A DNA stretch of 64,000 nt from Mercurialis annua (lineage: Eukaryota > Streptophyta > Magnoliopsida > Malpighiales > Euphorbiaceae). Location of the stretch: contig NC_065576.1 of assembly GCF_937616625.2 (NCBI RefSeq), positions 13,642,501 to 13,706,500 of the forward strand. Direction: 5' to 3'. Positions 20,966 through 31,345 of this stretch are shown piece after piece; positions within the stretch are counted from its first letter, which is position 1, and every line of letters starts with the position of its first letter. A program made the translations under genes and the position numbers. Below the pieces are notes generated by a model, which was not told the origin of the DNA, made no database searches, and saw only the letters and a list, made by a program, of their open reading frames with translations.

Positions 20966-23846
20966 TGTAATATCCCGTATTTTTTCCGTCATGGTTTCGT
21001 TGTGTTTCCGACTTAGTTTCGGATTATTAATGGTGGACTTAGCAAGTGTGAAACTTTATTTGGGGTTGGAGTTGTATCTTGTATATGTCGCACGTATCGC
21101 GTGAAGTTTCGATGACGATTTGATTTGTATCCGAATTACAATCGATGTTGTGTTTGTGTGCCTTCTAAATCTGATGTGTTTTGATAAACCATGCATATCT
21201 CCCAATTGCACCGTTGGATCAGGCTCATCTTTGGATATGCTGTGCACGACAAACAATTGACCGTTGGATCAAAATTTAAGATGAATTGGATTAATTTTCG
21301 AGTGTGCGAACGCACACCTAGTGTGCGATCGCACACCAGCGGGCAACAGGTCTATAAATAGACCTGTTGTCATTCGATCTCTTCTTTTATTCAGAACCCT
21401 AATTTATTTCAGAGGAACCCTAGCCGACCCATTATTAGAAACACTCTAAAAACATCATTCGTTCTTCCCCCCTTTCATTCGCTTCGGAATCGGTAAGTAT
21501 ATCGCTCTCGTTTCATCGTTATTCATTCTTGATCAATACTCGTTGTGATTCGTTACACTTTTATTCTAGCTTATTGCTGAGATCATTCACTTCGTTCATC
21601 CTCACTGAACGAACTCATCATTCCCTACGTGTTGGAATCGTTTTTGGTACGTGATTCAATCCTTTTCTTTCGCCGTTCGGTTTCGTCGTTACTTGTTGTG
21701 TTGTTGATGCCGTTCTTATGGTATTTGCTGCTGCCATTACTTTGTTTATCTGAACCTATACTGGATAGAGTATTAGAGCATGTTGCTTTGGTTGCATTTG
21801 TTCATGGTGCGTTGCCGTCGTAGAATTCGGGCAGTTGTTGAATTACTCCATGTCGCTGCCGTTGTTCTTGTTTGATGTATCAAGTTGTTGTTATGTGGAA
21901 TTCATATGTTTAGCTTCCTTTTAGGTTTTGTTCTTGATTTATTGTCCTTGATTCTTGTTATGGTTTTTAATGATTTGGTAGATTTCATGAAAGCTCAAAC
22001 TTCATTTTGTTTGGTTACTGTAATACGTGAGTTGTGATATGCTTAATGATGAAGAAGATGATGTGGCCTTTAGTTATTGGTTGTATTGTTTTGTTTTTTG
22101 GCTAAAGGCTCTGTAAATCCCTGGATTATTTGACTTAAAACATATTGATTCTTAAGCTATTTATTAACTGTTTTCAAAAATTGATTTTTGATTTTAATCT
22201 ACGGATTTAGTTCCGACTTTTATTTTGGCAATTTAAATTGCTAATTATGATTTTAAAATACTTTGGGGCATCATTACGTTAAATTGAGAATTTATATTAA
22301 TCTTATTTAAATGATTTTCATTTGAATTATTTATTTTGATTATATTAAATGAGAATTGGACTTTATCATTTAATTATTATTTTAGTGATTTTGTTTTAGC
22401 GTGCCAATTGGGCTAAATTTGTAATTTAGCCATTTAATGATTTATTGATTTATTTAATGAGACATCTTGCCGGTAATTTATAATTACTTGAATTTTAAGA
22501 TATTGAGTTCCAAATTTATTGTTTTAAAAAATGTGTATATTTTTAAATTATAAACTATGGTTTATAATTTTGGATTAATGTGTGGATCGGGTTGGACTTG
22601 GGTCGCCTGACATTTGAGGTTAGCCTGGCAGTTACGGTAACTCGGCTAACCCATTTTTTTTTTAATTTATTATTTAAATAATATTTAAATAATATTTTCT
22701 GAAAAGGACTTTAAAGCGAGAACTCGATAAACTTGACTTGTTGTTAACTATATAATTATTTGAGTATTGCGTTTACTCTGTTTGGCTTTACCTTGACTTG
22801 TTGTTTGTGCTAGTCTTATGTGGTGTCTAGTACTCCATAGAGTTAGGGTCTGTTTTTAATGATTATTTATATTTGTTTAGACTCGTCGACTGTTCGTGCT
22901 TTTGAGACGAACCGAGTTTAGGCTGCTTGCCAGGAGTTTTCACGTGGATTAGCAAGCAGTGAGTTTATATCGCTATTTACCGCTTTATTAAGTAAATTGT
23001 ATTTTGTATATATGTATATATTGTATAAACAGATTTCGAACTGTTTTCGGCATTATGGATCTGAATTGGAACGGGCTACTTGATGGGCATCATCGAGACT
23101 GTGTGCGCACCGGTATGATCATATATGGTATTTGAGGTAGGTTAGAGATACGTCTCACCTAGTGAGGACGCCGGTGGAAGATACGTCTCCTGGGACTCAC
23201 ATGTTTTAGTCGAGTGACAGTCGGGGATCGGTTATTGAGATACGTCTCACCGACACGACAATGGATTTAGTATATTGTGGTTTAGGGTTTCAATGCTTAT
23301 CCATAATGATAAATTGCTTTATAAATGTTTTAAAAGTGTTTTAAAGGTTTTCACTTAATAAATGTAAATAGTTATATGAACTCATCTCAGTATATCTGAC
23401 CCCGTTGTTCTCCCAATTTTTTCCAGGGTTATGATTTTGAGCGAGTCAGCTGGTCTCCGATTCTTTATTTCCTCGGAGGTCTTATTTTTATTAAAGTTAT
23501 TAAATTGATTTTATTCTTAGACCGCAGTAGTAATTAGAAGTCTTATTTGTCTAATACTTGTTATACAAATTTTCAATTGATTTATATTTTATTTAGCATT
23601 CTTATATTAACTTGGGTTAATATGTATTTATGCCATGTTGGAGACTCGCAGTTGTTCGAGCACTTACTATATAAATGTGATTATTATAAACTGATAGAAT
23701 TAGGCTGAAGTCTCGGTTGCCCCCGAGCATGGGTTTCTTGCAGGTTTATGTACTTATATGGTTATCCGCAAGGCTTGCTACGGGTTTTGGTACAACCATA
23801 CCCATACCCTAGCGCCGGTCACGATTCATGAAAATGGGTCGTGACA
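20966..23846 (+). repeat. 3' LTR of element 3 (2881 bp)
   Basis: Offset from the 5' LTR by exactly 7506 bp throughout, with the same length and ends. Followed directly by the target duplicate TTCGG. Confidence 0.95.
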
Positions 23847-24575
23847 TTCGGTACCCCACGGGTTATTATTAGCGACGGTGGATCTCATTTTTGCAATCGG
23901 AAATTCGATGCATTAATGAAAAAGTACAATGTGTATCACCGGGTTGCTACCCCCTATCATCCGCAAACAAGTGGGCAAGTTGAGGTCTCTAACCGGGAGT
24001 TGAAGCGGATACCAGAGAAGACGGTGAATGGCACTCGCAAGGATTGGAGTTTGAAGCTTGACGATGCATTATGGGCATATCGCACGGCATTCAAAACGCC
24101 ATTAGGTATGACCCCTTATCGCATTGTGTATGGGAAAGCATGTCATCTACCCTTGGAATTAGAGCACCGGGCCTATTGGGCGATTAAAAAGTTGAACTTT
24201 GATCTAAAAGCGGCGGGGGAAAAACGCTTGTTGCAATTGAATGAATTGGAGGAATTCCGGTTCTTGGCATATGAGAATGCAAAGCTCTATAAGGAGAAAA
24301 CCAAGCGGTGGCATGATGCCCACATTTCCCCTAAATCTTTTGAAGTAGGAACTTATGTGTTGGTGTACAATTCGAGGTTGAGATTGTTTCCGGGAAAGCT
24401 TAAGTCTCGATGGAGTGGGCCATTTAAGATCCGGAGTGTGGCAAATCATGGTGCCATTGAGTTGGAAAATCAAGGAGGTGAAACGTTTAAGGTCAACGGA
24501 CACCGTTGCAAGCCTTACTTGGGGCCTTTAACGGATCAAATTGGGGAGCAATGTTATCTCGACCCCGCCTCATGA
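23847..24575 (+). pseudogene. Element 2 integrase, 3' part (continues from 13459)
   Basis: Resumes the integrase frame after element 3 and its target duplicate. The second catalytic Asp (ISDGGSHF, about 23869), the catalytic Glu region ([13 protein letters not shown], about 23966-24010) and the C-terminal WSGPFK tail (about 24411) are all legible up to the stop at 24573-24575. Element 1 retains only a relative of this tail. The frame is open here, but the gene is split and broken upstream. Confidence 0.92.
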
Positions 24576-24593
24576 GTTCCACAAGCAAGAACG

Positions 24594-24640
24594 GTCGAGC
24601 TTTTGACTTAAAACAAGCGCACTTGGGAGGCATTCCCAAG
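24594..24640 (+). other. Two conserved hairpins after pol, element 2
   Basis: GTCGA/TTGAC (24594-24607) and CTTGGGA-GGCAT-TCCCAAG (24622-24640). Paired changes relative to element 1 (3667-3713) keep the stems. The loop GGCAT and flanking AACAAGCGC are conserved. Confidence 0.7.
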
Positions 24641-24875
24641 CGGTTCGATTTTCTTTCTTTTTACTTATTTCTTTCGTTTTAGTCATTTACTTTGAGAAAT
24701 TTTCATTTTGAATTAGTTTAGTTTTGTTTATATCTTTTGTTCTCTTTAATGCCGGGGTGTTTCGTGTTTTTGGTTGCATAGGAAGTGAAAAATGCCTTTG
24801 CAAGTAATGGATAAAGTTGGAAAAGCGATTGGCAATTTTTGCTCGTTTTGAGAAAAACTTGGTGTTAAAACCAAG

Positions 24876-25004
24876 CTTCTCGATCGAGAAGCCAAAAATG
24901 CCTTGGCTTCTCGATCGAGACGAAACCTAAAAAACGGCAGAAAAATGCCAATTCAAGCTTCTCGATCGAGAAGCACATTTCTCAGGTGCTTCTCGATCGA
25001 GAAG
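24876..25004 (+). repeat. Cluster of four CG-cored palindromes, element 2 3' UTR
   Basis: CTTCTCGATCGAGAAG at 24876, 24907 (one arm changed), 24958 and 24989: steps 31, 51, 31. The short spacers begin and end with complementary bases (CCAA...TTGG and CAC...GTG). The middle spacer holds GGCA/TGCC. Confidence 0.93.
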
Positions 25005-25060
25005 TACATTTTAAAATTTAAAGAAGCCTTTGTCATTTCCAAGACTCTTCAAGTGCACAT

Positions 25061-25075
25061 GGGGGGGGGGGGGGG
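25061..25075 (+). repeat. Poly-G tract of 15
   Basis: Fifteen consecutive G in element 2, between its palindrome cluster and the downstream ORF. The length may be unreliable because such runs are hard to sequence. Confidence 0.9.
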
Positions 25076-25352
25076 TGATGAGGTGGCTTAATCTTAGCCA
25101 TATACAAGAAACACAACTCACAAGGATTGATGAGTTGTCACCATCTCATATTCAAAATTCAAAAAGAGTGTTTCTTTTCCCTAAAAAGCCAACCCCACTT
25201 CATCTTCTTCCACACACTTTGCCATTTCTAGCAAAAATCAAAAACTTCATCTTCTCTCTTCTAAGAAATTCGGCCACCACTATACACACCCTAAACCACC
25301 ACCAAACTTCAAAATAAACACATTTCCGACTACCCTTTTGCCTCCTCTCAAC

Positions 25353-25760
25353 ATGGCCGGAACTTCAAAGTCATCCAAGGGCAAAGCCGCCGCCACCGAA
25401 TCCGCCCCCGTACCAAGACCTCTCCGAAAAGGGAAGCAAACCGCTTCCGGAACAAGAGTTGTGGGTGCTAACACGCCGGCTTCTTTGACAAGAAGATTTG
25501 AAGCACCTTTTGAGATACGCTCCGTTGAAGAAGGAAAACGGTTCGAAGCTATCAAAGCACGTACGTTTGCCATCCCCTTTCAAATTAATTGGGACGACAT
25601 GACCGGGTTGCGTTTGGCGGAGGATGTGGAATTGTATTTCGTTTTGTTAGGTTTTATTTTAGTAATTGCTTTATGTTTGTTCCATTTTATTTTAGAGTCT
25701 AGTTGTGTTAGGTTGTTTGAGTCGCCTCTACTAAACTCTTGTGCCAAGCTTGTGAAATGA
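25353..25760 (+). pseudogene. Truncated extra ORF downstream of pol (Athila third ORF?)
   Basis: An open frame with a basic, Ser/Ala/Pro-rich start (from MAGTSKSSKGK, 25353; an in-frame Met also at 25338), then a segment with RRFEAPFEIRS and EEGKRFEAIKARTF, ending in a hydrophobic tail. About the first 90 residues resemble the start of the 'putative plant transposon protein' ORF found downstream of pol in Athila-type elements. This is recall of the family, not a search. From about 25627 the sequence changes to the non-coding 3' region also present in element 1, so the real gene is probably cut by a deletion and the last 40 or so codons are accidental. Confidence 0.5.
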
Positions 25761-25891
25761 TCTTTGTGAAAAAGTTAGTGTTTTGGTAATAATTTGAATT
25801 GTATCAACATTCACTATCTCTTGTGCTTTAATGTCGTTATGCATTTTTCTAGCTTAGACAATTGTGTTCAATGCTTTCTTAATGAAATGAA

Positions 25892-27004
25892 AATTGATAT
25901 GACATATTGCGAAGACAAGGAGAAAACAATTGCATTAGTCTAAGGTCAATCTCGAATACTCAAGTTATTACCATCATCTACGGGACATGCAAATGCTTGG
26001 TCAAACATGAACATTGGGCAAGCTATGGCAAAATCAAACATAAGCTTTGAGCAAAGGCACTAAAATCCTCTCAAGGTATCACTCTAACACAAGTGTTTTA
26101 AAGCAAAGAAATGAAGCACACAAACACGGAATTCCCATAGGTTTGCTCATAGTCCTAAACTCCACTACTTAGCTCGGTGATCGATGATTATCCTATGGAC
26201 TTTGTACGGGTTGTAACGTGGCCAAGGTCGGGGTAGGTGAACTTGATATTTTAGGCTACAACTTGACTTGAAACTAGCTACTTCATTAACATCGAGCTTT
26301 TTAGGTTAGCTTGGAATTTTAGCATAATTGAACTTCTCTTATCGTTTTAACACCTTTATTTCTTTTTCTTACTTCTATTTTTGTGTTTTTCTTTCTTTTC
26401 TTTTTCTTTTTCAATTTTTTCTTGTTTTTGAATTTTTTCTTTCTTAGGTGTAGATTTTTGCCTTTGGCACTCAAGTTCAAACTTCTTCATTTTCATCAAG
26501 CTATTACCCTCTCCTCCTCACACTAGTTCTCAAGTCAAGTTCGGGTAATTAAAAGTAGAAATTGAAGAACGGAATATGATGTGATTATGAAAATATTCAA
26601 CAAAGGTCTAGGCCCAAATTTGGCTATCTAGAGGTAAAAGGTGAGCTTTTAACGTGGTCTCTAGAATTGGTTACACCTAATGCCATACTCATCTAATCAT
26701 CAACCACTCAACAATGTAATTTTGAATGGACAACGAGCAAATTCTAGGAATTCCGGACAATTGACACTCACAACAAACAATTAGGCTCGAAAATTCTCGA
26801 AGATCAACAAGAAAAAAATGTGGTGTTATGCCTAATGCTCAATTCCTATGTTTTCATGCCACTAATGCCCAAAATTGCGTCAACACAAATTTTTCAAACT
26901 TTGTCACACATCATGCATCTGTATTAGGCTAATCAAATGAATTCCATAATCAACAACTAAAGGTCAATTTTACCGCTATCCCTTTGCAACATGTCATATC
27001 AATT
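25892..27004 (+). other. 1.1-kb block inverted relative to element 1, with inverted repeats at its edges
   Basis: Its reverse complement aligns in order with element 1 at about 4530-5640. Shared anchors include GATGCATGATGTGTG, TTCCTAGAA...TTGCT, TAGATGAGTATGGCATTAGG and GCATGTCCCGTAGATGAT. The edges are inverted repeats: AATTGATATGACATATTGC (25892-25910) and its complement with one mismatch (26986-27004). No gene seen. A polypyrimidine stretch at 26340-26450 corresponds to the polypurine stretch of element 1. Confidence 0.75.
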
Positions 27005-27183
27005 TGCATGGCTCATTTGTGTGCATTGTTCATCGTTGTTGATGTTAGACGTTTGCATTTGTGCATTTTTGATACTAGAGTATGATTGTTGATGCATGGT
27101 CAATCTTACCAAATTACTAGTTTTTGAGTTGTGTGCAATGCATTTCTTGCTTGAGGACAAGCAAGGTTAAGTGTGAGGAGGTT

Positions 27184-28657
27184 TGATAGGAGTAAAATAC
27201 TCCTATATTACGAGTCACTTTTGCATCGCTTTGTGTACTTTTGTGCATGTTTCGAGTGATTATATCGCTTATTACGTGTGTTAGTGTTTCAGGATAAACG
27301 GAGCGTATGTGAAGGGTTTTTGAGTCCAAAAGAGCAAAGAATCGATGATATTTGGAAGTCGGAAGTTAGATTGAAGCAAGGAGCGAAGTAAAGATCGAGA
27401 AGCCTTTCTTCTGCTTGATCTCGATTGAGAAGCAGAGTTGCACTGAGCTTCTCGATCGAGAAGAAGAGCCAAATTTGGCAGAGATTCAAGACCTCATGCT
27501 TCTCGATCGAGAAGCTGAGTTTAATGAAGCTTCTCGATCGAGAAGGCCCTGTTCTCAGCACTTTAAATCCTTTTGGTTTCTTGTGCTCTCTTGGCCCACT
27601 TCCACTTTTGGACAAACAAGCTTGTAATAGTATGTTTTTTTATTTCCTTTTTGGGCTTTACTATATAAAGGCACCTTATGTCACATTTTAGGTTAAGCCT
27701 CTTTTTGTAGCAACAATTTATACTCTAGCAATTATTCTCTTAGTTGGTGTGACTTGTTCTTGGAGATTCCTCCATTGTTAAGGATTTCAAGCTTTTATTT
27801 CCAGATTTTGGGTTTTGAATTCATCTTTAATACAAGCTTAGTTATTGAATCTTCATTATCTTGTTCATGCTTTATTGTTCTTCATTGTTATTTGAGGTAA
27901 GCTTTCTCACTTTTATTATGTTGATTTACTATTGCTTAGTTGTTGTTTTAACTTTAATCATGAGTAGCTAAACTCCTAGTCTAGGGGTTGTTTATGATTG
28001 CTATATATGATTGCTAGATGATTGGTTAGGGTTGTATGGGTTAGGGTTTTGTTGTGTTTAACGATCTTAATGCTTAGATTAAGTTAGCTTCTTAATTTAT
28101 GATTTGTGTCTGATTAGTGAGGGCGAGAGTTAAGCTAATCGAATAGACCTAGTTGAGCATAAGCTTAAGACCTAAATGCGCGAGAGTGATTTAGGGATTT
28201 AGCGGTTGTTTGAGTTTGCGGATTAATCGGATTGATTGTTGTAGTCGACATCCAATTGTGCGAGAGTGAGTTGGATTTCGACTCATTAATCAATTGTCGG
28301 TTCGTCAACTTCCGGCTCGAGAGAGCAGATTTAGACACCTTAGAATGGCTCGACCTGAACCAATACCCGTATACCCGACCTATTACCTAGGAATCTCGTT
28401 GGCATGATTAGCAACCCTTAGGCGCTTTTAATTATTGTTTTTAATCCTTTAATCAATTAGTTGTTTAATTCTTAATTGCTTCTTAGTCTAATCAGTGATT
28501 GCTTAATTTTAGTTCCGTTGTTTTCAATAAAAAATCCAACTACTCTTTGCTTTCCGAATTGAAAATCAAAGTCAATTTCATTCACTTTAAACCCCTTGTC
28601 TCCGTGGGATCGACACTCGACTTGTCGAGTTACTACAAGTTGGGTTAATTCTCAACA
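27184..28657 (+). repeat. 3' LTR of element 2 (1474 bp)
   Basis: Starts TGATAGGAG after the polypurine GTGAGGAGGTT and ends CTCAACA at 28657. Contains the palindrome cluster (27387-27545) and a TATA box TATATAAA (from 27663), about 117 bp further on. Beyond 28657 the sequence is unrelated copia coding sequence. Confidence 0.93.
27387..27545 (+). repeat. Cluster of CG-cored palindromes in element 2 LTR
   Basis: Palindromes CTTCTCGATCGAGAAG at 27448, 27499 and 27530, plus a changed copy at 27417. The steps 31, 51, 31 match the 3' UTR cluster. A fifth, half-decayed copy (GATCGAGAAG) lies one step upstream (about 27387-27402). The middle spacer holds the palindrome GCCAAATTTGGC. It lies just upstream of the TATA box. 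Confidence 0.92.
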
Positions 28658-28866
28658 CTCATAATCTTGTGTTCTATGAGTGTACAAAACACATAGACAT
28701 AGACTGCCATGTGGTGAGACAAAATATTCAATCAGGTCTGCTACATCTATTTCCTATTTCTGGATCTCAGCAACTGGCTGATTTTTTCACAAAGCCTCTA
28801 CCTCCATCTGCATTCTTAGAAATACTTAACAAGCTTGGAATACACAAAATATATATTCTAGCTTGA
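28658..28866 (+). pseudogene. Ty1/copia polyprotein C-terminus (RNase H end)
   Basis: The frame encodes YECTKHIDIDCHVVR, then LADFFTKPLP, then LGIHKIYILA and a TGA. This is the usual end of copia RNase H (TKHIxIDxHxxR and ADxxTKxLP). It is the right flank of element 2, so element 2 jumped into this gene; the left part is outside the window. The target duplicate should be CTCAT (28658-28662). Confidence 0.88.
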
Positions 28867-29150
28867 GAGAGGGTATTATAGAATATCATATTCAAGAATT
28901 TAGGATTAAGTTAGTTATAAAAGTTTGTTAGGTGTTAAACGACTGTAAATAAAGTCGTTTTAGTTATTATAGCCGTTTAGTTATTTAGGATAATATCTTA
29001 ATAAATGTGTGACAAGTCTCATATACATTCTCTATCTATTGTAAACAGTTACAACGATTATTTCTGAATGAGAATCCGCTCATTTTCTTTCCTTCTTTAA
29101 TCATCTTCTTCATTATACAATCTCTCAATTCTTTAATTCTTATACCGATG
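28867..29150 (+). repeat. Probable 3' LTR of the copia element
   Basis: Begins after the polypurine GAGAGAGGG that follows the stop, as expected. It has an inverted pair AAACGACT/AGTCGTTT and a CT-rich end. No second LTR is visible, so both ends are approximate. Confidence 0.45.
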
Positions 29151-29633
29151 CCTAAGTCAGAATTGGTGTATGAACTAAGATAGGTCGAAGGTGTATATCG
29201 AATGTGTGTAAATTAGGGTTTATACCTGTGTTCGGCCCTCTATGTATATTGGTTAAGGTTTATTACCTTCCTTGGGTATTCTTTATTTTGATGAGGTATG
29301 TTTGACCTCTGATTCCCATAATCATGTCAATCAGCTCCTGATATGAAAACCTACATCATGAGTGCGATAGTCAATGGATTCCGTTGTTGATTTATGTAAA
29401 CCCAGGATCTCTACTAACAGTTATGTCTTTATCTATGTCAGGGATAGAATGCGCACTGGTGTTGTCTGCTTCTGCAGTTTGAGTCTAGTCTCAGTGTAAT
29501 GTGGTCATATTTAATATGAATCTGGTATCCCTCAAGTACCACTGCTTCCCTCCTCCAAACAATTCTATAAGACAATTTCCTCTTCTCAAAGGTTAAGGCC
29601 CCTCTCAAGTTTTTGATTTTGTCTATATCGTTA
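29151..29633. other. Intergenic, nothing recognised
   Basis: No coding frame, RNA gene or clear repeat seen. Confidence 0.6.
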
Positions 29634-29903
29634 CATTACAATAAATACTAAAATTAGCAGCATATATTTTTACTGTTAATAGTGCTAAAATTGTTACTAT
29701 TAACATATAGCAACAAAAACAATTGTGGCATGTTGCTGCTAATAAAACGTTGTCTTAAGTAATTGGCAACAATGTTGTAAAATGCTGTTATAAATTAACT
29801 AATGGCAGCAAATTTCAAAAATTAAAACTGCAAAAGATCTTTTACCAATAAAAAAAATTAGCTGCAAAAGTATTTGTTGTCAAATACAAAATTTTTTGTA
29901 GTG
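29634..29903. mobile_element. Possible CACTA-type MITE
   Basis: Right end AAAATTTTTTGTAGTG is a typical CACTA terminus. The left end CATTACAATAAATAC is a weak complement. The inside is filled with short GCAGCAA/TTGCTGC-like repeats near both ends. Target duplicates (TTA/CTA) do not match exactly. Low certainty. Confidence 0.35.
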
Positions 29904-30423
29904 CTAATTTGTCTTTTAGTTAAAGGATAACAGATATGGCAACGACATAGAGTCTGACTAGTGCCAATACAAATAGTAATATCTAAATCTTAATGAATAT
30001 GGAAATGTAGAAATAATGATTCTTATAATTATAAGCAGAAGATTCTAAAAACATGAGAAATATGATAATAGTAAAAATTCAGAAGAAAAAAAGAAATTTA
30101 AAGAAGAAAAAATTCTATATCTACAAATTACAACAACTTTAGTAATTTTGTCAAATATATTATATTTTTAATATTGTGCCAAATATACCATCATATTTTT
30201 AACATTTGCTAAATACGAACTTGATTGATTTCCATCTTGCACGATGTTTCATGTGCCACATGAGATTAACTTTCTATAAAGAGACGTATAACATCGCGCT
30301 ATATCAGATCCAAGCTGATTGTGGGTGTATTTAGAAAAGGATGAAAAGATGACGGTAAACATTTGTGTACATGAGAAACAATACTAAAATTGTGGGTAGA
30401 TGTGAATATTTTGTCTTACAATA

Positions 30424-30618
30424 AATATGAAGACTGAGGCCAATAGACCTAGCCCTAGTGGTTAAGAAGCTCTTATGCATTCCTAAGATTTTGGCTTCGA
30501 ATCTCAGTAGGATCAGGAGTTTAAGGCTAATTTAAAAAAAATAAAATTTTAACTATTAACAACTAAATAACTACTAACGTAATTAGATTTTACCTTTGTT
30601 AAAAAAAAATATAAAGAC
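30424..30618 (+). mobile_element. tRNA-derived SINE
   Basis: Internal RNA polymerase III promoter parts are visible: box A-like TAGCCCTAGTGGTTAAG (about 30448) and box B-like GGCTTCGAATCTCA about 45 bp on. A tRNA-unrelated AT-rich tail ends in an A run (30600-30609). Imperfect target duplicates flank it: AATATGAAGAC (30424-30434) and AATATAAAGAC (30608-30618), 10 of 11 matching. Confidence 0.75.
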
Positions 30619-31131
30619 CAAGAAAGTATAGATCAAAAATGCAAAAAGATAAATAAATAAAAATAAAAATAAAAATAAAATATATTAAAATATTATTAAA
30701 TTAACTATTATTAGATGCATAAAACCTGAAACGAACGTATATGTAGACATCTCTTTTCAATACAGGTAGAAAGTAATAAGGAACTGAAACATTCGATGAT
30801 GATTGCCAGATAAACCCTTTCGATGATGAGCTAGCGATCCACTTGTTATAAAATTCAAGTGAACTAGATCATCGTACAGCGAAAAACTCGAAGGATTGTA
30901 GTGTAATTGTCACAAATAATCCATAAAATACAAAAGAATAATGATACAAGTCAAAAAAGAAATAAACTAGTTGTAATGTCTTAACGGTTTATGGGCCATT
31001 TTGTATGTTTGATGGACTAAATTTCCCAAAACCTAACCTTAGAGATCATAAAGTTCTTTTTGACACTTTCAGATTTCAATAACTTTTTGCCATTTTTTCA
31101 TAACATATTGTGAGCGGAGCGGGGTTTGAGC
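30619..31131. other. AT-rich intergenic, nothing recognised
   Basis: No gene or defined repeat seen beyond A-rich simple sequence near 30640-30680. Confidence 0.6.
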
Positions 31132-31345
31132 CGCTCGCCTAGCCTTACGGCTGACTTCGAATCCGGAAAGGTTTGAAGAATGGAGTCTCCATCTAGTTCA
31201 ACTAGCAAATGCCTTTTATACCGACTAGATAACCTTGGGTCGCTCGCCTAGCCTTACGGCTGACTTCGAATCCGGAAAGGTTTGCAAAATGGAGTCTCCA
31301 TCTAGTTCAACTAGCAAATGCCTTTTATACCGACTAGATAACCTT
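31132..31345. repeat. Tandem duplication, 2 x 109 bp
   Basis: Copy 1 starts at 31132 and copy 2 at 31241 (CGCTCGCCTAGCCTTACGGC). They differ at about three bases (GAAG versus GCAA near the middle) and at the last few. Each copy contains CCTTTTATACCGAC, which on the minus strand reads as a TATA-like TATAAAAGG. It may be a repeated promoter of an unrecognised minus-strand element. Confidence 0.85.

Larger units (their letters stand above)
13460..23846 (+). mobile_element. Element 3: non-coding LTR retrotransposon (LARD-like), intact ends
   Basis: Two 2881-bp LTRs (13460-16340 and 20966-23846) bound a 4625-bp interior with no long reading frame. A perfect 5-bp target duplicate TTCGG lies on both sides (13455-13459 and 23847-23851). 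It has a tRNA-iMet primer site (16345-16356) and a polypurine stretch (AGTTGGGGAGAA, 20954-20965). The LTR lengths are equal and I saw no difference in the stretches compared, so insertion is very recent. With no proteins of its own it must use those of a relative. LTR ends (TGTAATATCC...GGTCGTGACA) and the 3' internal edge resemble Tekay-type chromoviruses and element A; that lineage call is inference. Confidence 0.95.
7284..28657 (+). mobile_element. Element 2: Athila-type Ty3/gypsy element, defective and twice interrupted
   Basis: Visible parts: truncated 5' LTR (7284-8277), tRNA-Asp primer site (8284-8301), broken gag-pol (8451-13459 and 23847-24575), 3' region with a truncated extra ORF, polypurine tract and full 3' LTR (27184-28657). 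Element 1 lies in its 5' LTR and element 3 in its integrase. By eye the two LTRs differ over about 980 bp by four substitutions, one 15-bp tandem duplication (present only in the 5' copy, near 7640-7660) and one single-base indel. The element itself lies in the 3' coding end of a copia element. Confidence 0.92.

Noticed and set aside
13460..23846. Assembly duplication as the cause of the identical 2881-bp blocks
   Set aside because: The blocks sit at exact LTR borders with primer site, polypurine tract and a 5-bp target duplicate, and the interrupted integrase frame rejoins cleanly.
27281..27691. Overlapping frames on both strands with repeats such as LLDRE and SRSRS
   Set aside because: They are readings of the palindrome cluster in the LTR in several frames, upstream of the TATA box.
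30440..30520. tRNA gene
   Set aside because: Box A and box B are present but no cloverleaf or acceptor stem; the A-tail and target duplicates mark it as a SINE.
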